From Dehalococcoidia bacterium (GTDB lineage: Bacteria > Chloroflexota > Dehalococcoidia > Bin125): a stretch of DNA of 19,346 nt. The translations under genes and the position numbers were made by a program. Positions 6,013-13,598 of the stretch are shown piece by piece (the first letter of the stretch is position 1; every line of letters begins with the position of its first letter). Under the pieces are notes generated by a model. That model was not told where the DNA came from. It saw only the letters and a list, made by a program, of their open reading frames with translations, and searched no databases. The stretch spans positions 1-19,346 of the forward strand of contig RKRS01000086.1 of the NCBI GenBank assembly GCA_007571275.1, given 5' to 3'.

Positions 6013-6474
6013 TTACTCAATCTCGACGATCATCTCGATCTCGACTGACATCCCCATCGGCAGCGACTGCATGCCGACCGCCGAGCGGGCGTGCCGACCA
6101 GTCTCGCCGAACAGCTCAACCAGCAGGTCGGACGCGCCGTTGGCGACACCAGGGTGATCGCCAAAGTCTGGGGTGCAATTGACCATGCACAGCAATTTCA
6201 CGACTCGCGAGACGCGATCCAGCGAACCGATCTCCGCCCGGAGCGATCCCAGCAGCTGCACCATGACCGCGCGAGCAGCCTGATAGCCGGCGTCGACATC
6301 GAGATCAGCGCCCAGTTTGCCGCGAATCAGCTTGCCATCCTGGAACGGACCGTGTCCGGACAGGAAAACGAGATTGCCAGTTCGCACCGCCGGCACATAA
6401 TTGGCCAGCGGCGGATTCGTTGACAGATCGAGACCCATCTCCTGAGCTTTCGCGTCGGCATTGTGAGCAGACAT
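6013..6474 (-). CDS. RidA-family (YjgF/YER057c/UK114) protein
   Basis: A 153-residue RidA/YjgF-superfamily protein. Members form trimers, and the best known hydrolyse reactive enamine/imine intermediates made by PLP enzymes. The conserved arginine that holds the substrate carboxylate appears as R130 in ARSAVGMQSLPMGMSVEIE, which aligns with the R-S-x-V-x-x-x-x-LP...VEIE signature of RidA. The strand LVFLSGHGPFQDGKL corresponds to the usual SGQ.P....G segment with His in place of Gln. The N-terminus is about 20 residues longer than in E. coli RidA. The ATG at 6474 is preferred to a GTG at 6480 because AGGAAGG lies 9 bases before the ATG but only 3 before the GTG. It follows the VOC gene after 37 bases. 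Imine deaminase activity is plausible but not certain for this subgroup. Confidence 0.88.
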   Translation of the reverse strand: MSAHNADAKAQEMGLDLSTNPPLANYVPAVRTGNLVFLSGHGPFQDGKLIRGKLGADLDVDAGYQAARAVMVQLLGSLRAEIGSLDRVSRVVKLLCMVNCTPDFGDHPGVANGASDLLVELFGETGRHARSAVGMQSLPMGMSVEIEMIVEIE

Positions 6475-6511
6475 TGACACGCGCCTTCCTGCAATTTCAC
6501 TGCAATGCCAC

Positions 6512-6928
6512 TCAGGCTATCGCAGCCTCGCTCGAATCCTCATTCGAGGGATACGCCCGCAGCTCAATCTCATTGCCATCCGGATCGGAGATGTACAGAC
6601 CGTCCGCGTATCCGCGCGCGCCGTAGAGTTCGAAATCGGGGTCGCGCACGATCTCAAACATCCCCGAGGCACGCACACGGGCCAGATCATCGGCCGAGAC
6701 GACCATGCAGAAGTGGTCGAGATTACGCGTGCGCAGATCGATATCGCCCGAAATCAGATCGATGATCGTTTCGGCTGACACGCGAACCGACGGGAATGGA
6801 CACTCACCGGCTCGCCACTCGTCGACCCGCACCGGCGCCAGGCCCAGCTGCTTCGTATACCAACGCAGCGAACGCTCCACATCGGACACGCGCAGCACGA
6901 TGTGGTCCATTGCGATGACCCGCACCAT
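6512..6928 (-). CDS. VOC-family (glyoxalase/bleomycin resistance/dioxygenase fold) protein
   Basis: A 138-residue single VOC module made of two beta-alpha-beta-beta-beta repeats. The first repeat begins MDHIVLRVSDVERSLRWYTKQLGL and the second LDHFCMVVSADDLARVRASG. The expected metal ligands are visible: H9 in MDHIVL, H72 in LDHFCM, and E122 in DPDGNEIELRAY. The DPDGNxIEL ending is diagnostic for the family. Members are metal-dependent lyases, isomerases, dioxygenases or drug-binding proteins, so the reaction cannot be named. The ATG at 6928 has GGGAG about 8 bases before it. The gene heads the minus-strand series with RidA and the oxidoreductase, which suggests a small detoxification or catabolic operon. 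Confidence 0.88.
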   Translation of the reverse strand: MVRVIAMDHIVLRVSDVERSLRWYTKQLGLAPVRVDEWRAGECPFPSVRVSAETIIDLISGDIDLRTRNLDHFCMVVSADDLARVRASGMFEIVRDPDFELYGARGYADGLYISDPDGNEIELRAYPSNEDSSEAAIA

Positions 6929-7037
6929 GTCTCACTCCCTCTCGTTACGTCATTTTCCGATCGTGTGCTCCGCCTATCTGGTGATAGAGTATAAAACTTC
7001 AAACACTCGTACTAACACGGTGTTCCAGGAGTGATCG
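6929..7037. promoter_or_regulatory. Divergent promoter region with a candidate operator
   Basis: This 109-base gap must hold the starts of both the minus-strand VOC-RidA series and the plus-strand MoaD/ThiS-like pair. It is the most AT-rich part of the neighbourhood. It holds a dyad CTATC-tggt-GATAG at 6974-6987 directly before TATAAA (6990-6995), a possible -10 for the plus strand, but no convincing -35 partner. On the minus strand a TTGAAG is a possible -35. AGGAG about 7 bases before 7038 is the ribosome binding site of the MoaD/ThiS-like gene. Confidence 0.4.
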
Positions 7038-7349
7038 ATGAGCGTTGAAATCTGCATGGCGCGCGGCTTACGAGTCCATGTCGATGTGCCAGCGACCGTC
7101 GAGGTCGAAGCTGCCACAGCTCGCGGAGCGGTCGATGCCCTGATCCTTGCACATCCGGCGTTGCGCCGTTTCGTCCTTGATGACGCTCGGCGTCTGCGGC
7201 GACACGTCAACATCTTCATCAACAACGAGCTGATTCAGGATCGCCAAACTCTCTCGGACGCAGTCGCCGACGGAGACCAAGTGCACATTCTCCCCGCTGT
7301 CTCGGGCGGCGCCGAACAGATTGTTCAGATCCAGCAGGAGCGCACATGA
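7038..7349 (+). CDS. MoaD/ThiS-family ubiquitin-like protein with a C-terminal tail after GlyGly
   Basis: A 103-residue beta-grasp protein of the MoaD/ThiS sulfur-carrier family. The pattern VDVPATVEVEAATARGAVDAL, the helix AHPALRRFV, the strand HVNIFINNELI and the closing DGDQVHILPAVSGG are typical; in MoaD the two final glycines are adenylated and thiocarboxylated by an E1-like partner. Here GG (residues 90-91) is not terminal but is followed by AEQIVQIQQERT, so a protease would have to expose the GG, as JAMM-type enzymes do for some family members. The gene overlaps the downstream beta-propeller gene by 4 bases (ATGA), so the two proteins are made together. No MoaE, ThiG or E1-like gene is nearby, so a role in molybdopterin or thiamine synthesis is not supported. 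Confidence 0.85.
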   Translation: MSVEICMARGLRVHVDVPATVEVEAATARGAVDALILAHPALRRFVLDDARRLRRHVNIFINNELIQDRQTLSDAVADGDQVHILPAVSGGAEQIVQIQQERT

Positions 7350-8425
7350 CGGAAGCCGGCTTGTTGGTCAGCACGCGTAAGGGACTGCTGATTGGTCGCA
7401 GCGCCCGTCAGCGCACGGAGTGGGAATGGTCGGACTTGCAATGGAGCGGCTGGATCGTTGATTACTCGGTCTTTGACGCCCGCACCGAGAAGGTCTGGTG
7501 CTCGGCCAATCACTGGCAGTGGGGACCGCGTCTGCACTACAGCGAAGACTGGGGCCAGACCTGGACTGAGGCGGCAACCCCTACGTTCGACGACGGCGCG
7601 CGCTCGGTCGAAGCCGTCTGGATGATTGAACCCGGGGTATCATCCGGATCCATCTACGCAGGCTCGATGCCAGCCGCTCTCTTCCACTCTGCTGACGATG
7701 GGAACACGTGGCGGGAAGTCACGACGCTCTCCCGGCATCCATACAGCAAGTACTGGGTACCGGGCGCAGCCGGCCTCGTGCTTCACCACATCTCCGTTGA
7801 TCCACATGACCAGAATCGACTGGTCGTCGCAGGCTCCGCAACCGGCGTCTTTGCCTCCTATGACGGCGGACAGTCCTGGGAAGCCCGCAACGACGGCATC
7901 CGCTCCGATCACATGCCGCCAGAGATGCAAGAGTTCGCGCCATGCGTGCATTCACTCCTCGCGCACCCCGGACAGCGCGGACGATTATGGCAGCAGACCC
8001 ACTTCGGTCAATACCGGTCCGACGACGACGGGCAGACCTGGATCGCGGTGGGAGACGGTCTGCCTGGCGAGTTTGGTTTCCCAACCGCGATCGATCCACG
8101 TGATCCGGACGCCTGTTACTTCATTCCGCACGACTCAGATCAGTCCCGCATGCCATACAACGCATCGCTCGCGGTTTTTCGCACCCGAGATGCGGGCGAG
8201 ACCTGGGACCGCCTGTCCGACGGCTTGCCGCAGAGTGGGTTTTACCAATCGGTGTATCGCCACGCGCTTGGCCAGGACGCGTGCGATCCGCTCGGCCTCT
8301 ATTTCGGCTCCAGCGGTGGCGAGTTGTATGGCTCCATAGACAGCGGCGACTCTTGGACGCTGCTGCGCGAGCATCTCGCTCCGATCACCGCCGTCCGCGC
8401 CTTCCCGGTCTCCGAACCGCAGTAG
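7346..8425 (+). CDS. Asp-box (BNR/sialidase-like) beta-propeller protein
   Basis: A 359-residue protein with six Asp-box repeats of the S/T-x-D-x-G-x-T/S-W type: about residues 66-73 (SEDWGQTW), 115-122 (SADDGNTW), 171-178 (SYDGGQSW), 225-232 (SDDDGQTW), 280-287 (TRDAGETW) and 330-337 (SIDSGDSW). Their spacing of about 50 residues fits a six- or seven-bladed propeller. No signal peptide or membrane segment is seen, so it is probably cytoplasmic. Such proteins are often annotated as exo-alpha-sialidase or glycosyl hydrolase, but sialidase catalytic residues cannot be recognised here, so enzymatic activity should not be assumed. Translational coupling to the MoaD/ThiS-like gene suggests a joint function. 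Confidence 0.88.
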   Translation: MTEAGLLVSTRKGLLIGRSARQRTEWEWSDLQWSGWIVDYSVFDARTEKVWCSANHWQWGPRLHYSEDWGQTWTEAATPTFDDGARSVEAVWMIEPGVSSGSIYAGSMPAALFHSADDGNTWREVTTLSRHPYSKYWVPGAAGLVLHHISVDPHDQNRLVVAGSATGVFASYDGGQSWEARNDGIRSDHMPPEMQEFAPCVHSLLAHPGQRGRLWQQTHFGQYRSDDDGQTWIAVGDGLPGEFGFPTAIDPRDPDACYFIPHDSDQSRMPYNASLAVFRTRDAGETWDRLSDGLPQSGFYQSVYRHALGQDACDPLGLYFGSSGGELYGSIDSGDSWTLLREHLAPITAVRAFPVSEPQ

Positions 8426-8462
8426 ATACGCTCAGGCGGATGTCTGGTCCTATCTTCGTGGA

Positions 8463-9416
8463 GTGACCAGCCAACGCCCTGCCGTGCAGAAGGACGAGCG
8501 GCAATCTCCGCCAGCCTCGCCGCAGACTCTCCAACCGCTCAATCTTCGCTCGGGCGCGTTTGCGATGCTGCTCGTCCTGTTGTGGGGCGGACAACCGGTT
8601 GCGATCAAAGCTGGCCTGGAGGAAGGTGTCGGCCCACTCCGACTGAGCGCCATTCGCATGACGCTGGGCGGCATCGTGGTGATTGGCTACGCCATCGTCA
8701 CGCGTACCCCATTGCGGCCAGCTCGGGTTGAGTTTCAACCACTCCTTGGGCTCGGCGTCCTGTTTGTCGTCCAGACCATGCTGATGTACGTGGGCGGCGA
8801 TCACACCACGTCAGGCCACGCTTCCGTATTGATCTTCTCGTTCCCGCTCTGGACCGCGCTGTTTGGCCACTTCTTCATCCCCGGCGATCGCATGTCCAAA
8901 CGCCGGACGGGTGGACTCTTAGTGGCGTATGGCGGCGTCGTCACCGTCTTCGTCGGTGGACTCAGCGCTCCCGGCGCGAGCGTCTGGGGCGACCTGATGA
9001 CCGTCACCTCAGCCATGTTGCTCGGCGCGCGTCAGGTCTATCTCTCCCATTTCTCACAACGCATCCATCCGGCTCGGCTGTTGATGACGCAATCGGTCGC
9101 CGCCGTGATCCTCTTCGGACTGGGCGGCGTATTCCTCGAATCAGGAGCGATGGTCTGGAGCAATGAATTCATCATTGCGCTGCTCTATCAGGGCGTGGTG
9201 ATCGGCGGCTTCGGGTTCATCGGCAACACCTGGCTGGTCCGCCGATACTTCCCTTCTCAGGTCTCGGCAACGATGCTGTTCGCGCCGATCTTCGGCGTGA
9301 TCTTCAGCTGGATCATCCTGGGCGAGCCGCTCGGCTATGAAGTGCTCGTTGGTGTCGTGCTGCTCGTGCTGGGTAGTTCAATCGTGCAGCTGCGACGAAC
9401 CCAGCCAGCGACCTAG
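8463..9416 (+). CDS. EamA/DMT-family permease
   Basis: A 317-residue integral membrane protein with about ten hydrophobic helices arranged as two EamA repeats. The first repeat opens with AMLLVLLWGGQPVAIKAGL followed by RLSAIRMTLGGIVV; the second runs from GDLMTVTSAMLLGARQVYLSHF to TMLFAPIFGVIFSWIILGEPLG and a final VLLVLGSSIV helix. The proline-containing GEPLG and the R-x-x-x-G pattern are typical of drug/metabolite exporters. The substrate is unknown. The start is a GTG at 8463, 37 bases after the propeller gene, with only a weak ribosome binding site (GTGGA, immediately upstream). The first 30 residues are polar and cytoplasmic. The stop overlaps the stop of the convergent phytanoyl-CoA dioxygenase-like gene. 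Confidence 0.88.
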   Translation: MTSQRPAVQKDERQSPPASPQTLQPLNLRSGAFAMLLVLLWGGQPVAIKAGLEEGVGPLRLSAIRMTLGGIVVIGYAIVTRTPLRPARVEFQPLLGLGVLFVVQTMLMYVGGDHTTSGHASVLIFSFPLWTALFGHFFIPGDRMSKRRTGGLLVAYGGVVTVFVGGLSAPGASVWGDLMTVTSAMLLGARQVYLSHFSQRIHPARLLMTQSVAAVILFGLGGVFLESGAMVWSNEFIIALLYQGVVIGGFGFIGNTWLVRRYFPSQVSATMLFAPIFGVIFSWIILGEPLGYEVLVGVVLLVLGSSIVQLRRTQPAT

Positions 9417-10264
9417 CTCCAGTCATCCAGACCGAGCAACCTGCGGCCCAGTGGCGTCAGTTCGGCAGCTGGCGATTCCGCTTCTTTCCCTCTGGGATCG
9501 CCAGGAAACGCGCGCGGATTCTGGAATGCCGGATGCGTCCGCTCACGCCACGACTGAATGCGCGCCTCGCGCAACTCTTCATCCGCCGGATTGGCAGGAA
9601 ACAGACGAACGTACTGCGCCAGGCGAGGTTTGTCCGAGAAGTTGCGGCTGTTGCCATGCGGTAGAGCCGAATGCCAGATGATGAAGTCGCCGGCATCCGC
9701 CTCAACCTCGATCGGCGGGCCGATCTGCTCCGGGAACCGCTCGTGCAGCTGCTGATGTCGCAGGTCCTGGTCTGAGATGCCAGCTGAGATTTCGGCCGCG
9801 CGGCGATGAGCTCCTGGCACGCACTGGAACCCGCCTTCGCCCTGCCGCGTATCGACCAGGTACAGCACACCCTGCACCTGGAAGGGCGTCGGCGTCTGTC
9901 GGACGTCCATATCCCAATGCACCATGCCATGATGGTCGTACTCGGGATGACGCTCGTTCGGTGGCGGTTTGAGGTTGGCCCGGTCGATGAAGACCCACAG
10001 GTCGTCTCGACCAAACAACTCGCGGAACAGTTCGTAGACCTGCGGATGTTGCCGCACATCCCACAACGCCTGATGGTGATACATCTCGACCATGCCGTTG
10101 ACACGATGCGGTTCGCGGTACCAATCCGATGGATCGCTCGGATCAAACTCCAGAAATTCCCAGATCGCAGCAGTCACTGCTTCAACCTGCTCACGAGGAA
10201 TCAGTTGACGAACGACGAGATATCCCTGCTGATCGAAGAAGGCGCGATCTGCCTCGGATAGCAT
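9413..10264 (-). CDS. Phytanoyl-CoA dioxygenase (PhyH)-family Fe(II)/2-oxoglutarate oxygenase
   Basis: A 283-residue protein of the PhyH family, non-haem iron oxygenases that hydroxylate a substrate while converting 2-oxoglutarate to succinate. The double-stranded beta-helix ligands are visible: H116-x-D118 in MVHWDMD and the distal His in WHSALPHGNSRN (H203 most likely), with R214 (KPRLAQYVR) placed to bind 2-oxoglutarate. The N-terminal motif FFDQQGYLVVRQLIP is standard. The substrate is unknown; despite the name, many members do not act on phytanoyl-CoA. The ATG at 10264 has GGAG 7 bases before it. It lies 14 bases after the carboxymuconolactone decarboxylase-like gene and closes the CoA-transferase operon. 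Confidence 0.9.
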   Translation of the reverse strand: MLSEADRAFFDQQGYLVVRQLIPREQVEAVTAAIWEFLEFDPSDPSDWYREPHRVNGMVEMYHHQALWDVRQHPQVYELFRELFGRDDLWVFIDRANLKPPPNERHPEYDHHGMVHWDMDVRQTPTPFQVQGVLYLVDTRQGEGGFQCVPGAHRRAAEISAGISDQDLRHQQLHERFPEQIGPPIEVEADAGDFIIWHSALPHGNSRNFSDKPRLAQYVRLFPANPADEELREARIQSWRERTHPAFQNPRAFPGDPRGKEAESPAAELTPLGRRLLGLDDWS

Positions 10265-10278
10265 CTACGACTCCAGGT

Positions 10279-10878
10279 TCAGTCAGCGAACGGCGCGTCG
10301 ACGCCTGGCGGCATCGCAACATTGAAGGTGTTCAAGCCAATCGAGACCAGCGCGTAGTAGCCCATCACTGAGGCGACCTCGAACACGCCGCGCTCGCCGA
10401 TCAAGCCCGTGAGCGCCTCATACGTTTCATCCGAGACACGCTGGTTATCAATCAGCTCGCGGCCGAATTGATAGACGGTCTGTTGTCGCTCGTCGCCGAA
10501 ATCAGGAGTAGCGCCGTTGCGAATTGCGTCAATCGCATCGACCGATACCCCAGCATTGGCCGCCAGACGCGCGTGCGCCCAGAACTCGAAATTAGCGCGC
10601 CAGTGACCGCCCATCGTGCAGATCGCAACCTCCAGCAAATCGGACGGCAGCGACGTCTGATAGCGAATCGAAGCGCCCAACTTCTGAATCGCGTCGCCGA
10701 TCTCGGGTGAGAGAAAGAGCGCATTGAACGGTCCAATCAACGCGCCGTCAGGGCCGGCCAGGCCTCCGTGCTCGCGCGCCGGATTGCCCCGTGGCCCGGT
10801 CGTGATGTTCTCCCAGAGGACTTGCTGATCGTCATCGAGCGTGTCGAATGTTTGTGGTTCGAGTCGTGGCACGGTCAT
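10279..10878 (-). CDS. Carboxymuconolactone decarboxylase (CMD/AhpD-like) family protein
   Basis: A 199-residue all-helical protein of the CMD family. The core is ICTMGGHWRANFEFWAHARLA followed by NAGVSVDAIDAIRNG, matching the E....Y/F.W..H...A pattern of gamma-CMD-like proteins. The CxxC pair of AhpD-type peroxidase partners is absent, so thiol-peroxidase activity is unlikely; a decarboxylase, isomerase or non-enzymatic role is possible. The ATG at 10878 overlaps the CoA-transferase stop by 4 bases (ATGA), so it is translated with that gene, and the PhyH-like gene follows after 14 bases. The context suggests a step in the breakdown of a CoA-linked or ring-opened compound, but the substrate is not readable. 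Confidence 0.88.
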   Translation of the reverse strand: MTVPRLEPQTFDTLDDDQQVLWENITTGPRGNPAREHGGLAGPDGALIGPFNALFLSPEIGDAIQKLGASIRYQTSLPSDLLEVAICTMGGHWRANFEFWAHARLAANAGVSVDAIDAIRNGATPDFGDERQQTVYQFGRELIDNQRVSDETYEALTGLIGERGVFEVASVMGYYALVSIGLNTFNVAMPPGVDAPFAD

Positions 10879-13472
10879 TCCTCCGAGTCGTTGGCTGGAG
10901 TCGAGTGTCGGTGCAAGTGCTTCGGCAAGAGCGAGTCCGGGTACCGAGTCCCAACCAATCCCATCGATTCCAGCATTGACAGTTCTGTTTCCGTGTAACC
11001 GAGCAAATCGCAGTAGATCTCGCGGTTGTGCTCGCCCAGCTTGGGCGGCGGAGTGCGCAACTGATTCGGCGTGCGACTCATGGTGAAGGTCAGGCCTGGA
11101 TATCGATGCGTGCCGACGCCGTCAACCGTCATCTGTTCAAAGAACCCCACCTCGCGCAGGTGTCGGTCCGACAGCGCATCGAACGGATCGTTAAGCGGCG
11201 CCGCGCAAATTCCCGACGCCTGCAGCTTGTGGAACAAATCCTCCTTGTTCCAGACCTTCGTTTCTTCGCCGATCAACGCGTCCAGGGCAATGGAGTTGGC
11301 CTGGCGACTTTCCGTGTGCGCAAAGCGTGAGTCCAGTGGCGCATGGGCCAACTCGGATTGCACTGACGCCTGCCCGGGACCGGCAGCCAGCGCGTCACAT
11401 AGTGAAATGAACTCGGCATCGGAGCCGATATCGATCGCGATCCACTGGTCGTCCCCGCGACACGGATAGACGCCATATGGGACATGATGCTGATGTCTGT
11501 TGCCCTGCGGCGGAGGATTGTCGCCGTTCATCGAGTATTGGAACAGGTACTCGGCGAGGGTGGGAATGAAGCCTTCGCTGAGCGGCATCTCGATCTGCTG
11601 CCCTAGCCCGGTCTGCTCGCGGTATCGCAGCGCCATCAGCACCGCGACCGCGCCCTGCACGCCAGACAGACCGTCGCTGGCCAGCGTCTCACCGATTGCC
11701 TCTGGTCCGCGATCCGGATAGCCGCGCAAGTGGGTATGGCCAACCATTGCCTCCACGTGCAGACCGAAGGCGCGATATGAGGCGTACGGGCCCTCGAGAC
11801 CAAACGCAGGCATACGCAACATGATCAAGCGCGGATTCACCTGCCGTATCTCGTCCCAAGTCAGTCCCGCTTTGTCAATTGTGGTCGGCACATTGTTCTC
11901 GACCAGCACATCACAGTGCTGAATCAGTTTCAGGAACGCCTCACGACCCTCGGGCGACATGATGTCGCAGGTCATGGATCGCTTGTTCCGTGCATGAGAG
12001 TTGAACGAGGCGAACCGATTCCACGGATCCTCGCCAAGCTCGGAGTCTGGATACTGCGGCTGAATCCCGATCTGGGCGCCACGCGCCATGGCTTCCTGAG
12101 TCGGTGCGTTCTCGGCGCCGCGGGTATAGGGCTGCACCCGGTTGACCGGCTCGACATTGATCACGTCCGCGCCCCATTCACCCAGCAGCTGCGCCACATG
12201 AGGTCCCGCCCAGACCACGGTGATCGCCGCAACGCGGACACCCTCCAGTGGAAGCGGGAGCGAGCTCGTTGGGCCTTGGGGGAATGGATGGCGTTGACTC
12301 TCGATCGGATCCGGTGGCGTCAGATCCAGTACCACGCGCGAGTGCTCTCCCAGCCGAGGCGAGCGCCTGGGTCTCGAGGGCTGTGATTCGCTCATACGGA
12401 AGGGAAAGCCGGGATAGGGCAGCGCAGTGCCGTGCCAATGGGTGATCCGGTGCCACCAGTCCCGCGCCGCGAGCTGTGGATCGTCCAGTACATCGGCAGT
12501 GGTCATCACTGCGCCGGCGAGCAGGCCGGCGGCTTGCGCCTCCGCGACGGCGTCCACCTTGTTGATCGTGGTCAGATACGATTCGACCGCGCCATCAACC
12601 AGCGCGCCGAAGCCGGAACCACTCCGTGGCCCCGACAGATAGTCCTCGTGCTCCAACAGATCGGCTCGACCAATCCAGCGCAACAGCCGCGGCAACCGAG
12701 TGCCGGCGCCCATGATGTTGACGAATCCATCCGCGCAGGGGTAGATGCCGAAGCCGACCTGCCTGCGGGTCGGATGAGCGCGGCCCGGTGACACGCCGCT
12801 GTACTCAGCTGCGACGAGCTGGATGGTACGTCGATCGCGACAACCTACCTGACAGCGGTAAATCGAGATATCGACCCAGTCGCCAGCGTACGCGTCCCTC
12901 GCCACACGCCTCAGGGCGAGCATGATCGCAAACGCGGCGGTCGCCCCGGCGTGATAGCTGGCGTAGTGTCCGGCCACCTTGATCGGCTCGCGGTCGACAG
13001 CGCCCGTCGCGTGTAACGGACCACCGATGGCCTGCATCGTCAGTTCCGTGCCGCGATAGTTGCGATAGGGACCAGTCTGTCCGTATGCGGTAATCGAGCA
13101 GAAGATCAGCTTCGGATTGATCGAATGCAGGACCTGCCATCCCCATCCGGCCGATTCCGCCTCCCCTGGCGGCAGATCTTCGACGACCACATCCACCAAT
13201 TGCGCCAGGCGACGCACCGTAGCGGCGCCGTCGTCGGTGTGCGGATCGAGCACAATCGACTGCTTACTGGTGTTCAGGTGCATGAATACCCCCGAGGCCT
13301 CGGGGTTCGGTTCACGGCCCGGGAATGGACCGAACCGACGCGACGGATCGCCGCCTCGCGGCTCCGCCTTGATCACCCGCGCTCCATAATCAGCCAGCAA
13401 TTTCGTCGCATAGGGACCGGCCACCACGCTGGTCAAATCCAGGACGACAATGCCTTCTAACGGACCAGCCAT
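10875..13472 (-). CDS. Tandem family III CoA-transferase (CaiB/BaiF-like), two fused domains
   Basis: An 865-residue protein made of two family III CoA-transferase domains. Domain 1 (about 1-385) opens LEGIVVLDLTSVVAGPYATKLLADYGARVIKAE; domain 2 (about 408-835) opens LEGVRVAAITVVWAGPHVAQLLGEWGADVINVE. Single-domain members are about 400 residues and form interlocked dimers, transferring CoA between carboxylic acids through an aspartyl-CoA intermediate. Domain 2 keeps the catalytic Asp as D600 in ASDGLSG. At the equivalent place domain 1 has S172 in ASYHAG, so it is probably catalytically inactive and structural. The fusion may thus act as a built-in heterodimer with one active site. The ATG at 13472 has GGGAG close upstream. 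It leads an operon with the CMD-like and PhyH-like genes. The acid substrate is unknown. Confidence 0.92.
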   Translation of the reverse strand: MAGPLEGIVVLDLTSVVAGPYATKLLADYGARVIKAEPRGGDPSRRFGPFPGREPNPEASGVFMHLNTSKQSIVLDPHTDDGAATVRRLAQLVDVVVEDLPPGEAESAGWGWQVLHSINPKLIFCSITAYGQTGPYRNYRGTELTMQAIGGPLHATGAVDREPIKVAGHYASYHAGATAAFAIMLALRRVARDAYAGDWVDISIYRCQVGCRDRRTIQLVAAEYSGVSPGRAHPTRRQVGFGIYPCADGFVNIMGAGTRLPRLLRWIGRADLLEHEDYLSGPRSGSGFGALVDGAVESYLTTINKVDAVAEAQAAGLLAGAVMTTADVLDDPQLAARDWWHRITHWHGTALPYPGFPFRMSESQPSRPRRSPRLGEHSRVVLDLTPPDPIESQRHPFPQGPTSSLPLPLEGVRVAAITVVWAGPHVAQLLGEWGADVINVEPVNRVQPYTRGAENAPTQEAMARGAQIGIQPQYPDSELGEDPWNRFASFNSHARNKRSMTCDIMSPEGREAFLKLIQHCDVLVENNVPTTIDKAGLTWDEIRQVNPRLIMLRMPAFGLEGPYASYRAFGLHVEAMVGHTHLRGYPDRGPEAIGETLASDGLSGVQGAVAVLMALRYREQTGLGQQIEMPLSEGFIPTLAEYLFQYSMNGDNPPPQGNRHQHHVPYGVYPCRGDDQWIAIDIGSDAEFISLCDALAAGPGQASVQSELAHAPLDSRFAHTESRQANSIALDALIGEETKVWNKEDLFHKLQASGICAAPLNDPFDALSDRHLREVGFFEQMTVDGVGTHRYPGLTFTMSRTPNQLRTPPPKLGEHNREIYCDLLGYTETELSMLESMGLVGTRYPDSLLPKHLHRHSTPANDSEE

Positions 13473-13598
13473 ACATCTCCCACGCGAAGCGGCTCATGCC
13501 CAAACCGGCATATACACCTATTCAGCCGTTTCGATGCGCATATGCTAAGCCACTACCGCAAAAGAAAAATCAGGACAACAACGCCTCATTTCAGTGAG
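13473..13598. other. 126-base intergenic gap with a T tract on the minus strand
   Basis: The gap separates the acyl-CoA dehydrogenase-like stop from the CoA-transferase start. On the minus strand a short dyad (CTCA...TGAG) lies just after the stop, and the run TTTTTCTTTT (13569-13560) follows some 13 bases later. This might be a weak terminator for the first gene. The remaining 90 bases presumably hold a CoA-transferase promoter (a TATATG is present), but I see no clear -35/-10 pair. Confidence 0.3.

Noticed and set aside
7346..8425. Calling the propeller protein a sialidase
   Set aside because: Asp boxes are structural repeats shared by many propellers; the arginine triad and catalytic residues of sialidases cannot be recognised.
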